From CAMCYM01 sp041191165 (GTDB lineage Bacteria > Bacteroidota > Bacteroidia > Flavobacteriales_D > Sanyastnellaceae), in the NCBI GenBank assembly GCA_041191165.1, contig JBEEPJ010000052.1, forward strand, positions 1-11,639: a DNA stretch of 11,639 nt, given 5' to 3'. Made by a program: the position numbers and the translations under genes. Shown here in pieces: positions 5,823 through 11,639 of the stretch (positions are counted from its first letter, which is position 1; the number at the start of each line of letters is the position of its first letter). Under the pieces are notes generated by a model. The model made no database searches and was not told where the DNA came from. It was given only the letters and a program-made list of their open reading frames with translations.

Positions 5823-6362
5823 TGGCCTGCGGCGGGCGTAGTGCAGCTGGACCAAACCCGAATCGTACTTCTGACACTGCAACCGCTCCAAATCCCCGCC
5901 CGGCACCCCACCCCAAAAGAGCCGCTTGCCTTCTCCCAACAACATCGGGATGATGGAAACGATGAATTCGTCGATGAGGTCTTTCTCCAAGAGACTCCGC
6001 ACCGCGCCTCCCCCGCCGTCGCAGTAAATGTCCTTGCCGGGAAGGCGCTTGAGCCCGGCGATCAGCTCCTCCAGAGACCCGCTGTAGAACTTCACGCCCT
6101 CCTCGGGCTCCCGCGGCTGGCGGGAGAGCACATAACAATCCAGCGTGTGCGCATGGGGAAACGTGCCCCCCGTCAGCGATTTCACCACCTCATAGGTCCG
6201 CCGCCCCACGATGTAGGTGTCCACCCGGTCCAGGAAGGCATGGTAGCCGTAGTCCTCCCCCGGGACCTGCACCCGATTCAGCCATTCCAGACCATCGTCG
6301 GGCGTCGCCAAAAAACCATCCAGGCTCATGCTGGTATACAAGACCACCTTTCGATTGCTCAT
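5820..6362 (-). CDS. RibD C-terminal / dihydrofolate-reductase-fold protein
   Basis: A 180-residue NAD(P)H-dependent reductase-fold protein of the RibD C-terminal/DHFR superfamily; substrate not known. The opening strand and loop RKVVLYTSMSLDGFLATPDDG (1-25), VDTYIVGRRTYEVV (about 53-66, the nucleotide-binding strand with G-R-R/T-Y), the glycine-rich cofactor loop IYCDGGGGAVRSLLEKDLIDEF (about 118-139) and IPMLLGEGKRLFWGG are all typical. It is usually annotated as dihydrofolate reductase family protein, but it lacks features of a true housekeeping FolA and is not fused to a deaminase, so a role in riboflavin or folate synthesis should not be assumed. The frame is open upstream through the tRNA-Leu gene; the ATG at 6362 is the family start. 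The gene begins 12 bases after the T tract of the tRNA-Leu terminator, so it could partly depend on readthrough. Confidence 0.9.
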   Translation of the reverse strand: MSNRKVVLYTSMSLDGFLATPDDGLEWLNRVQVPGEDYGYHAFLDRVDTYIVGRRTYEVVKSLTGGTFPHAHTLDCYVLSRQPREPEEGVKFYSGSLEELIAGLKRLPGKDIYCDGGGGAVRSLLEKDLIDEFIVSIIPMLLGEGKRLFWGGVPGGDLERLQCQKYDSGLVQLHYARRRP

Positions 6363-6371
6363 GCCCGCAAG

Positions 6372-6404
6372 AAAAGAAAAACCCTGCAACACGCGGTTGC
6401 AGGG
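6372..6404 (-). terminator. Rho-independent terminator of tRNA-Leu
   Basis: Perfect 9-bp stem CCCTGCAAC/GTTGCAGGG (6382-6390 with 6396-6404), 5-base loop, followed on the minus strand by TTTTTCTTTT. It lies 6 bases behind the tRNA 3' end and ahead of the reductase gene on the same strand. Confidence 0.85.
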
Positions 6405-6410
6405 CTTGAG

Positions 6411-6495
6411 TACCCGGAGCGGGACTTGAACCCGCACGGCCCGTTCGGGCCAACAGATTTTAAGTCTGTCGTGTCTACCATTCCACCATCCAGGC
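6411..6495 (-). tRNA. tRNA-Leu (anticodon TAA)
   Basis: 85-nt class II tRNA with a long variable arm. On the minus strand the acceptor stem is GCCTGGA/TCCGGGT, the D region GGTGGAATGGTAGACAC is typical of tRNA-Leu, and the anticodon stem/loop ACAGACTTAAAATCTGT carries TAA. The variable arm pairs GGCCC with GGGCC, and the T arm contains GTTCAAGTC. The discriminator base is A; CCA is not encoded. The acceptor stem contains two G-T pairs. Confidence 0.95.
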
Positions 6496-6518
6496 AGTTT
6501 TTTTCCTGTTAAGCGGGG

Positions 6519-6526
6519 CGAAGATA
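6519..6526 (-). promoter_or_regulatory. Putative -7 element TATCTTCG of tRNA-Leu
   Basis: One mismatch to TAnnTTTG, 23 bases before the tRNA 5' end, similar to the tRNA-Gly arrangement. No TTTG at the usual -33 distance. It lies in the gap between the waaA stop (6551) and the tRNA. Confidence 0.45.
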
Positions 6527-6550
6527 CTTCAATTCTTCAGGGCATCGTCC

Positions 6551-7891
6551 TCAACGGGACAGGCGGGCCAGTTCCGCAGCGATGGTATCGGCTGCGCCGG
6601 TATTCGCCTTCACCCATGCGCGGGCGGAGTCGCCCCGGCGAACGGTCTCTTCTGCATCGTCGAAGCTGCGCTGGACGAGCGACACCAGGTCCGCCGGTCG
6701 CTGGGCCACCCTCAATCCGCCCACTTCCTGCAGGGCGAGTGCCTCCCGAAATCGCGCAATGCGGGGACCGGTGATGACGGACAATCCATGGGCCGCAGGT
6801 TCGAGGGTGTTGTGGATGCCCTTCCCGAAGCCCCCGCCCACCACCGCCAGGAAGCCCAGCCGGTAGAGCTGGGACAACCGCCCCACCCGATCGACCACCA
6901 GCACCTCGGCCTGGCATAGGGCCTCGTCCTCCGCAGGGCTTGACACGAGCGCCGACCACGTCACCCAGCGCAAGCCCGCGCGGCCCAGCGCTTCCGTCAG
7001 GCTCAGGATGTGGGCTTCGTGCGTCTCATGCGGCACGCAGATCCAGCAACGCCCGCCGCCGGGCGCCCAACCCGCCTGCACGAGTGCCCGCTCCTCCGGC
7101 TCCCACGTGCTCCCTGCCACCAGGCAACGGCGGCCCGCCACCCACTGCACCACACGCATCCACTCGTCATCCCGCGGCGGGTCTGACGCGGCGATGGCCG
7201 CCACCCGATCGGCGCGGGGATCGCCGACCACCCGCGCAGCCACCCCGCAAGCCTCCCAGAGCCGCGCCGTCGCGTCATCCTGGACCAGCAGGGCGGTCAG
7301 GCTCCGCCATGCGTCGTGCACCGGCCCGGAGAGGCGCCGGAGGGGCCAGGCGCCCGGACGGTGGTAGGCGGCGAAGACGATGGTGGGAATGCCGGCGCGC
7401 TGGAGGAAATGGATTTGGTCTGGCCAAACCTCGTACTTGCTCAACGCCACGAACCGCAGCCGAGGCCGCGACCCCCCGAGCGCACGCAGCCAGCGGCGCA
7501 CCACGGGATAAAAATCCCAGGGCGAGGCCGCGAGGTGGTCCCCCGGGCGCCACCAAGCCGGACGGCGGTCCGCCAGCGGCTCAAAGCCCGACGGACTGAA
7601 GAACGTCAGCAAGATGGGATCCTCCGGACGCAGGGCCCGGTAGGCTTCGATGACGGGCCGGGCCTGCTCGTACTCCCCCAGCGAGGCACAATGGAACCAC
7701 GCCCAAGCCGCGTCCGGTCGCAGGGCCGCTGTGGCCTCCGCCAGCGCCTGTCGCCCTCCGGCTCGCATCCGCCACCACCGCCGGGCCTTCGCCACCCCCA
7801 CGCCCGCGGCCAGCGCCAGCAATCCTCCGTACAACCCCATCGCCAGCCGATACAGGGCCAGCGAGCCCGCCCCCCACAGCGCCCGCGTCAC
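6551..7891 (-). CDS. waaA: 3-deoxy-D-manno-octulosonic acid (Kdo) transferase
   Basis: WaaA (KdtA, a GT-B fold enzyme of family GT30) transfers Kdo from CMP-Kdo to the lipid A precursor at the inner face of the inner membrane, the first step of LPS core synthesis. The product has 446 residues. An N-terminal membrane-associating segment (about 10-33) is followed by an arginine-rich patch, then FHCASLGEYEQARP with the general-base glutamate E73. VVGDPRADRV marks the domain junction, VPHETHEAH contacts the nucleotide, and VVGGGFGKGIHNTLEPAAHG is the conserved C-terminal sugar-nucleotide site. I place the start at a GTG (7889-7891) whose last two bases begin the TGA of the preceding barrel gene, giving a 4-base GTGA overlap. 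An alternative ATG at 7840 would shorten the protein by 17 residues and cut into the membrane segment. The frame stays open far upstream, but that part is antisense to none of this family and duplicates the barrel gene in another frame. Confidence 0.93.
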   Translation of the reverse strand: MTRALWGAGSLALYRLAMGLYGGLLALAAGVGVAKARRWWRMRAGGRQALAEATAALRPDAAWAWFHCASLGEYEQARPVIEAYRALRPEDPILLTFFSPSGFEPLADRRPAWWRPGDHLAASPWDFYPVVRRWLRALGGSRPRLRFVALSKYEVWPDQIHFLQRAGIPTIVFAAYHRPGAWPLRRLSGPVHDAWRSLTALLVQDDATARLWEACGVAARVVGDPRADRVAAIAASDPPRDDEWMRVVQWVAGRRCLVAGSTWEPEERALVQAGWAPGGGRCWICVPHETHEAHILSLTEALGRAGLRWVTWSALVSSPAEDEALCQAEVLVVDRVGRLSQLYRLGFLAVVGGGFGKGIHNTLEPAAHGLSVITGPRIARFREALALQEVGGLRVAQRPADLVSLVQRSFDDAEETVRRGDSARAWVKANTGAADTIAAELARLSR

Positions 7892-8661
7892 CGCCAGTGC
7901 GTTTTCGTGCCCAGCTTGTACACCTGGAATACCCAGCCCACCTGCAGTCCCACCGAGCTGTCGCGCCGCCGGGCCGGATCCGCAAGGCCCGTGTCGAAGT
8001 TCACCGGACGCATGCTCCCGAGCCAGCCATACCAGCCCGTCAAGCCGGCGTAGGCGTTGACGCGGCCGGAGGAGCCCATGTGCCAGTACCCCGCGAAGCC
8101 GGTGGCCCCGAGGCCCCAGGAGAGGCGGTCGTACCCCGCGAGGTAGGGCTCGCGGAGCTGGGTGATCTCGTTTTCCGTGTTCTCGAAGTGGACCCGGTGG
8201 TGGATGGAGGCCGCGCCGAGCTTGACCAGCCAGCCCGAATTCGCGTTCGCGCGGAGGCCCGGCGTGCGGAACACCCGGCCCAGCTCGGCCCCGAAGACGC
8301 CTGCGCGGCCGGAAGGGGTGACGAAGGCCACTTGCCCCTCGTTGTCGATGAGCTCGCCGGCGGGGGTGAGCAAGTTGCCGAGCAGCCCCGGCTCCTTCAC
8401 GGGCGCTCCGAACATCCAAGTGGCGTGCACGCCCCACATCCAGCCGCTGCGTTCCTTGACGTGGAAGCCCGCCCCGAACGTGCCGCCCGGCCCGAAGCGC
8501 GTCGCCCAGTCGCCAGCGGGCACCCCGACCCCGCCGTGCACGTGAAAATGCGGCGCCACGAGGGCGCTGTCTCGGACATTGCGAAACCCCTGGCCCCAGA
8601 GACCTGCGGGCACAACCAGCAAAAGGGACAGCAAAAACCAGGGAGGGAGAAAGCGAACCAT
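7888..8661 (-). CDS. Outer-membrane beta-barrel protein, coupled to waaA
   Basis: A 257-residue exported protein. Residues 1-23 form a signal peptide (FLLSLLLVVPAGLWGQ) with likely cleavage near G23/Q24. The rest alternates short aromatic/glycine strands and loops (VHGGVGVPAGDW, GGTFGAGFHV, WMWGVHATWMFG, GWLVKLGAAS, WGLGATGFAGYWHM, VNAYAGLTGWYGWLG, SVGLQVGWVFQVY), as in an 8- to 12-stranded barrel. Landmarks such as GYDRLSWGL and MRPVNFDTG resemble, from memory, an unnamed Bacteroidota family found near Kdo transferase genes. No enzymatic motif is visible. TACCTTCG lies six bases before the ATG. The stop codon overlaps the waaA GTG by four bases, which suggests fixed-ratio expression and a link to LPS or envelope assembly; this functional link is inference. 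Confidence 0.85.
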   Translation of the reverse strand: MVRFLPPWFLLSLLLVVPAGLWGQGFRNVRDSALVAPHFHVHGGVGVPAGDWATRFGPGGTFGAGFHVKERSGWMWGVHATWMFGAPVKEPGLLGNLLTPAGELIDNEGQVAFVTPSGRAGVFGAELGRVFRTPGLRANANSGWLVKLGAASIHHRVHFENTENEITQLREPYLAGYDRLSWGLGATGFAGYWHMGSSGRVNAYAGLTGWYGWLGSMRPVNFDTGLADPARRRDSSVGLQVGWVFQVYKLGTKTHWR

Positions 8662-8667
8662 GGTTTG

Positions 8668-8675
8668 CGAAGGTA
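8668..8675 (-). promoter_or_regulatory. Putative -7 element TACCTTCG of the barrel-waaA operon
   Basis: One mismatch to TAnnTTTG, identical to the box before the DUF4290 gene, six bases before the ATG at 8661. It faces the aminotransferase promoter 28 bases away. Confidence 0.45.
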
Positions 8676-8703
8676 AGCACCGCGGGCGGGAGCCTTTGCG
8701 GAA

Positions 8704-8711
8704 TAAATTTG
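8704..8711 (+). promoter_or_regulatory. -7 element TAAATTTG of the nucleotide-sugar operon
   Basis: Exact TAnnTTTG with a 4-base spacer (GCCC) before the aminotransferase ATG at 8716. No TTTG seen 17-23 bases upstream. The 54-base divergent gap holds both this box and that of the barrel gene. Confidence 0.6.
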
Positions 8712-8715
8712 GCCC

Positions 8716-9858
8716 ATGAAAACCATCCAAATGGTCGACCTGGTCGGGCAACATGCGCGCATCCAGACGGAACTCGACGCCGCACTGCTCGGCGTAAGCC
8801 ATGCCGGAACGTACATCAAGGGCCCCGACGTGGACGCCTTCGCCGACGAACTGGCCGCGTTCACCGGCGCCCGCCACATCCTCCCTTGCGCCAACGGAAC
8901 CGATGCCCTGCAACTCGCCCTGATGGCCCTCGGGGTAGGCCCCGGCGACGAGGTCATCACCACCGGCTTCACCTTCATCGCGACCATCGAAGTGGTCGCC
9001 CTGCTCGGCGCGCGTCCCGTGCTGGTGGACGTCCACGCGGACACCTTCAACATCGACGTGGAACAGGTGCGCGGGGCGATTACCCCCCGGACACGGGCGA
9101 TTGTGCCGGTGCATTTGTTTGGCCAAATGGCGGACATGGATGCCCTGCTCGACCTCTCCCGGGAGACGGGCGTCCCCATCATCGAGGACAATGCCCAAGC
9201 CATCTCCGCCCGCTGGTACGGCCGGGCAGGGAAGCGGCCCGACGCGCCCCAGGCGGGCACCCTGGGCCACCTGGGCACGACCAGCTTTTTCCCGTCCAAG
9301 AACCTCGGTTGCATGGGCGACGGGGGCGCCGTGATGACGAGCGACGACGCCCTCGCAGAGCGGGTGCGCATGTTCGCGAACCACGGCATGAAGGTCCGTT
9401 ATTACCACGACGTGGTGGGCATCAACTCCCGCCTCGATACTTTGCAGGCCAGCGTTTTAAGGGTCAAGCTCCGCCACCTGGACCACTTCGTGGCCGAGCG
9501 CGTCGCTGCGGCGGATCGCTATGACGCCCTGTTGCAGGGGGTGCCCGGCGTTCAGGTGCCCTTCCGCGACCCGCGGGGAACCCACGTTTTCCACCAGTAC
9601 ACCCTCACCCTCGACCCGCACATCGACCGGGACGGCATGGTCAAGGCCCTCGCCGCCGCCGGCGTTCCCAGCGCAGTCTACTATCCCGTGCCCGGACACC
9701 GGCAGCGCGCCTTCGCCGACATGGGCCTCGAAACCGCCCATTGCCCCGTCAGCGACCACCTCTCCAAGACCGTCATTTCGTTGCCAATGCACACGGAATT
9801 GAACCAGGAACAGCAATCCTACGTATGCCAGGAGATTGCTAACTTCGTGAACGCTTAG
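8716..9858 (+). CDS. DegT/DnrJ/EryC1/StrS aminotransferase, WbpE-like
   Basis: A PLP-dependent, probably glutamate-using aminotransferase acting on a keto nucleotide sugar in the cytoplasm. 380 residues, fold type I. CANGTDALQLAL (58-69) binds the cofactor phosphate, FTFIATIE contains the substrate-side aromatic, and PVHLFGQ precedes IIEDNAQA (D158, Q161). K195 in SFFPSKNLG is the Schiff-base lysine, and SRLDTLQA plus YYPVP are family hallmarks. The closest match from memory is WbpE, which aminates UDP-GlcNAc(3-keto)A in 2,3-diacetamido-uronic acid synthesis; C4 or other C3 aminases cannot be excluded, so I give no symbol. A stretch rich in Gly, Pro and Ala (about 170-188) before the lysine loop seems longer than in WbpE. 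It is first in the operon, 17 bases before ugd. Confidence 0.93.
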   Translation: MKTIQMVDLVGQHARIQTELDAALLGVSHAGTYIKGPDVDAFADELAAFTGARHILPCANGTDALQLALMALGVGPGDEVITTGFTFIATIEVVALLGARPVLVDVHADTFNIDVEQVRGAITPRTRAIVPVHLFGQMADMDALLDLSRETGVPIIEDNAQAISARWYGRAGKRPDAPQAGTLGHLGTTSFFPSKNLGCMGDGGAVMTSDDALAERVRMFANHGMKVRYYHDVVGINSRLDTLQASVLRVKLRHLDHFVAERVAAADRYDALLQGVPGVQVPFRDPRGTHVFHQYTLTLDPHIDRDGMVKALAAAGVPSAVYYPVPGHRQRAFADMGLETAHCPVSDHLSKTVISLPMHTELNQEQQSYVCQEIANFVNA

Positions 9859-9875
9859 AATTTATTTTTTTCGAT

Positions 9876-11198
9876 ATGAAAATTGCAGTTGTCGGGACGG
9901 GATATGTGGGTTTGGTTTCTGGAACTTGTTTTGCAGAGACGGGAAACGATGTCATTTGTGTTGACATTGATGCGGCGAAAGTCGCGGCCATGCAGGCCGG
10001 TCAAATCCCCATCTATGAGCCCCACCTGGACGTGCTGTTCGAGCGGAACATCGCAGCCGGCCGGTTGACCTTCACCACGGATTTGGCCCAGGCCGTCAAG
10101 GACGCCCAGATCATCTTCCTCGCGCTGCCCACGCCGCCCGGAGAGGACGGTTCGGCTGACCTGCGCTACGTGTTGGGCGTGGCGGATGAGCTGGGCAAGT
10201 TGATCGAGGACTACAAGGTCATCGTGGACAAGAGCACCGTGCCGGTGGGCACGGCAGAGCGGGTGCGCGAGGCCGTGGCCCGCCATGCCCGCGTGGACTT
10301 CGACATCGTCTCCAACCCGGAGTTCCTGCGGGAGGGATTTGCCGTGGACGATTTCATGAAGCCCGACCGCGTGGTGGTGGGCTGCTCCAGCGAGCGCGCC
10401 CGCAAAGTCATGGAGAACCTGTACCGCCCCTTCGTGCGGCAAGGCAATCCCATCCTCTTCATGGACGAGCGCAGCGCCGAGCTGACGAAGTACGCGGCCA
10501 ACGCCTTCCTGGCCACGAAAATCACCTTCATGAACGAAATCGCGAACTTTTGCGAGCGCGTGGGAGCGGACGTGGACCTGGTGCGTCGCGGCATCGGAAC
10601 GGACACGCGCATCGGCTCGCGGTTCCTCTTCCCCGGCATCGGCTACGGCGGCAGCTGCTTCCCCAAGGACGTGCAGGCCTTGCACCGGAGCGGCCGGGAG
10701 GCGGGGTTTGCCTTCCATATTTTGGAGAGCGTTATGCACATCAACGAGGCCCAGAAAACGGTGCTCTTTGATCCCATGCGCGATTTTTTTGCAGGCCAAA
10801 TGCAAGGCCTCCACATCGCCCTCTGGGGCCTGGCCTTCAAGCCTGAGACGGACGACATCCGCGAGGCACCCGCCCTATACATGATCGAGCGCCTGCTCGA
10901 AACGGGGGCGAAGGTGACGGCGTTCGACCCTGAAGCCATGCCCAACGTACGCCAGCGCTTCGGCGACCGCATCTCCTTTGCGAACAGCCCCATGGAAGCC
11001 CTCTCCGGTGCGGATGCGCTGCTGATCTGCACGGAGTGGCAGGTCTTCCGCAACCCGGACTTTGAGGCCATGAAGCGGGCGATGAAGCGCCCGGTCATCT
11101 TCGACGGCCGCAACCTCTACGACCTGGACCGCATGCAAGAGACCGGATTCTACTACAAGAGCATCGGACGCTCCACGGTCCACCCCACGACCGTCTGA
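9876..11198 (+). CDS. ugd: UDP-glucose 6-dehydrogenase
   Basis: Oxidises UDP-glucose to UDP-glucuronate with 2 NAD+. 440 residues, normal for the bacterial enzyme. The Rossmann motif GTGYVGLVSG is at 7-16, with D30/D32 of CVDID binding the NAD ribose. VDKSTVPVGT is at 118-126, and NPEFLREG at 148-155 includes the catalytic region. K205 and N209 are in ELTKYAANAFLA, and the catalytic cysteine C261 is in GYGGSCFPKD. This motif separates it from the UDP-GlcNAc dehydrogenases (WbpA type). The C-terminal UDP-binding domain shows WGLAFKPETDDIREAP and FDGRNLYD. The start codon follows an AT-only stretch without Shine-Dalgarno. The first 35 codons are much poorer in G/C at third positions than the remainder (see findings). 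The stop is 2 bases before uxs. Confidence 0.97.
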   Translation: MKIAVVGTGYVGLVSGTCFAETGNDVICVDIDAAKVAAMQAGQIPIYEPHLDVLFERNIAAGRLTFTTDLAQAVKDAQIIFLALPTPPGEDGSADLRYVLGVADELGKLIEDYKVIVDKSTVPVGTAERVREAVARHARVDFDIVSNPEFLREGFAVDDFMKPDRVVVGCSSERARKVMENLYRPFVRQGNPILFMDERSAELTKYAANAFLATKITFMNEIANFCERVGADVDLVRRGIGTDTRIGSRFLFPGIGYGGSCFPKDVQALHRSGREAGFAFHILESVMHINEAQKTVLFDPMRDFFAGQMQGLHIALWGLAFKPETDDIREAPALYMIERLLETGAKVTAFDPEAMPNVRQRFGDRISFANSPMEALSGADALLICTEWQVFRNPDFEAMKRAMKRPVIFDGRNLYDLDRMQETGFYYKSIGRSTVHPTTV

Positions 11199-11200
11199 GC

Positions 11201-11639
11201 ATGGAACGGGTACTCATCACCGGCGCAGCCGGATTCCTGGGTTCGCACCTGTGCGACCGGTTCATCGCAGAGGGCTTCCGGGTGGAGGCCATGGACAACC
11301 TCATCACGGGCGACCTGAAGAACATCGCCCACCTGATGGGCCATCCGCACTTCACCTTCCACCACCAGGACGTCACGAACTTCATCCACGTGGACGGGCC
11401 GCTGGATCACATCCTGCACTTCGCCTCGCCCGCCAGCCCCATCGACTACCTGAAGATCCCCATCCAAACCCTTAAAGTGGGGTCGTTGGGGGTGCACAAT
11501 TGTCTGGGCCTCGCGAAGGCGAAGAAAGCCCGCATCACCATCGCCTCCACCAGCGAGATTTACGGTGACCCCGAGGTCCACCCCCAACATGAGGAGTACT
11601 TCGGGCATGTGAACACCATCGGCCCCCGCGGGGTGTACG
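11201..11639 (+). CDS. uxs: UDP-glucuronate decarboxylase (UDP-xylose synthase), C-terminal part missing at window edge
   Basis: An extended short-chain dehydrogenase that decarboxylates UDP-glucuronate to UDP-xylose via a 4-keto intermediate with bound NAD+. 146 codons are visible; a full protein would be about 310-320. Visible motifs are the nucleotide-binding TGAAGFLGSH (7-16), DNLITGDLKNI, the strand ILHFASPASPIDYL that is characteristic of UXS, the catalytic ASTSEIYGDPEVHPQ (Thr-Ser-Glu) and PRGVY, whose tyrosine should be the catalytic Tyr of YxxxK; the lysine is beyond the edge. The gene begins 2 bases after the ugd stop, so it uses the ugd product directly. UDP-glucuronate 4-epimerase or dTDP-glucose dehydratase are less likely because of the ASPAS and SEIYGDP segments. 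Confidence 0.9.
   Translation, partial: MERVLITGAAGFLGSHLCDRFIAEGFRVEAMDNLITGDLKNIAHLMGHPHFTFHHQDVTNFIHVDGPLDHILHFASPASPIDYLKIPIQTLKVGSLGVHNCLGLAKAKKARITIASTSEIYGDPEVHPQHEEYFGHVNTIGPRGVY

Noticed and set aside
5823..6362. Calling the reductase-fold gene folA or ribD
   Set aside because: It has only the RibD C-terminal/DHFR-like fold, no deaminase domain, and no folate or riboflavin neighbours; the specific substrate is not supported.
7892..8785. An upstream in-frame extension of waaA by almost 300 codons
   Set aside because: The extension overlaps the barrel gene in another frame, is arginine-rich without domain similarity, and the Kdo transferase family begins at the GTG at 7891.
8662..9408. 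An N-terminal extension of the barrel protein opposite the aminotransferase gene
   Set aside because: A clear signal peptide starts at the ATG at 8661, and the extension lies antisense to a confident aminotransferase gene.
9855..10814. A 319-codon minus-strand open frame opposite ugd
   Set aside because: It is antisense to a clear Ugd with all catalytic motifs; the His/Val/Gly-rich translation is typical of antisense GC-rich codons.
1..11639. Search by eye for mobile elements, CRISPR repeats, toxin-antitoxin or defence genes
   Set aside because: No transposase or integrase, no regularly spaced repeats, no terminal inverted repeats and no defence domains. The tRNA genes are not flanked by an integrase or an obvious duplicated 3' end.

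Overview
The window looks like chromosomal DNA of a GC-rich member of the Bacteroidota, probably a flavobacterial-type lineage. Four things support this. Several genes carry the Bacteroidota -7 promoter element TAnnTTTG, in most cases 4-6 bases before the start codon. Recognisable Shine-Dalgarno sequences are missing. The Bacteroidota protein family DUF4290 is present next to murA. MurA has aspartate in place of the catalytic-loop cysteine. I cannot name a genus. The content is mostly housekeeping and cell-envelope genes; I see no IS element, phage gene, CRISPR array or defence cassette.

Left block (1-4589, all minus strand, transcribed right to left): acpH (ACP phosphodiesterase, GTG start), a DUF4290 protein, murA, a membrane-anchored TlpA-like thioredoxin, grpE and dnaJ (cut by the window edge). 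Gaps are 6-18 bases except a 94-base gap before grpE. The block joins fatty-acid carrier turnover, peptidoglycan synthesis, envelope thiol chemistry and the DnaK co-chaperones. The DnaJ has lost zinc-binding motifs I and IV and keeps only the central pair.

Middle block (4590-6500): tRNA-Gly(GCC) on the plus strand with a complete TTTG-N19-TAATTTTG promoter. It converges through a shared hairpin on a GyrI-like ligand-binding protein gene. A small cytosolic cyclophilin (plus strand) converges through another hairpin on a RibD/DHFR-fold reductase gene. Behind that reductase, on the same strand, lies tRNA-Leu(TAA) with its own terminator.

Right block (6551-11639): a minus-strand pair made of an outer-membrane beta-barrel protein and the Kdo transferase WaaA, joined by a 4-base GTGA stop/start overlap. 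Diverging from it, a plus-strand nucleotide-sugar operon begins: a DegT/WbpE-like sugar aminotransferase, UDP-glucose 6-dehydrogenase (ugd) and a UDP-glucuronate decarboxylase (uxs, cut by the window edge). Ugd and Uxs together would convert UDP-glucose to UDP-glucuronate to UDP-xylose. The aminotransferase points to an amino sugar. This is probably the start of a surface-polysaccharide locus continuing to the right.

I did not find a clearly new biological system. The observations most worth a second look are the half-zinc-finger DnaJ, the promoter boxes almost touching start codons, the translationally coupled barrel/WaaA pair, and the AT-rich 5' end of ugd.
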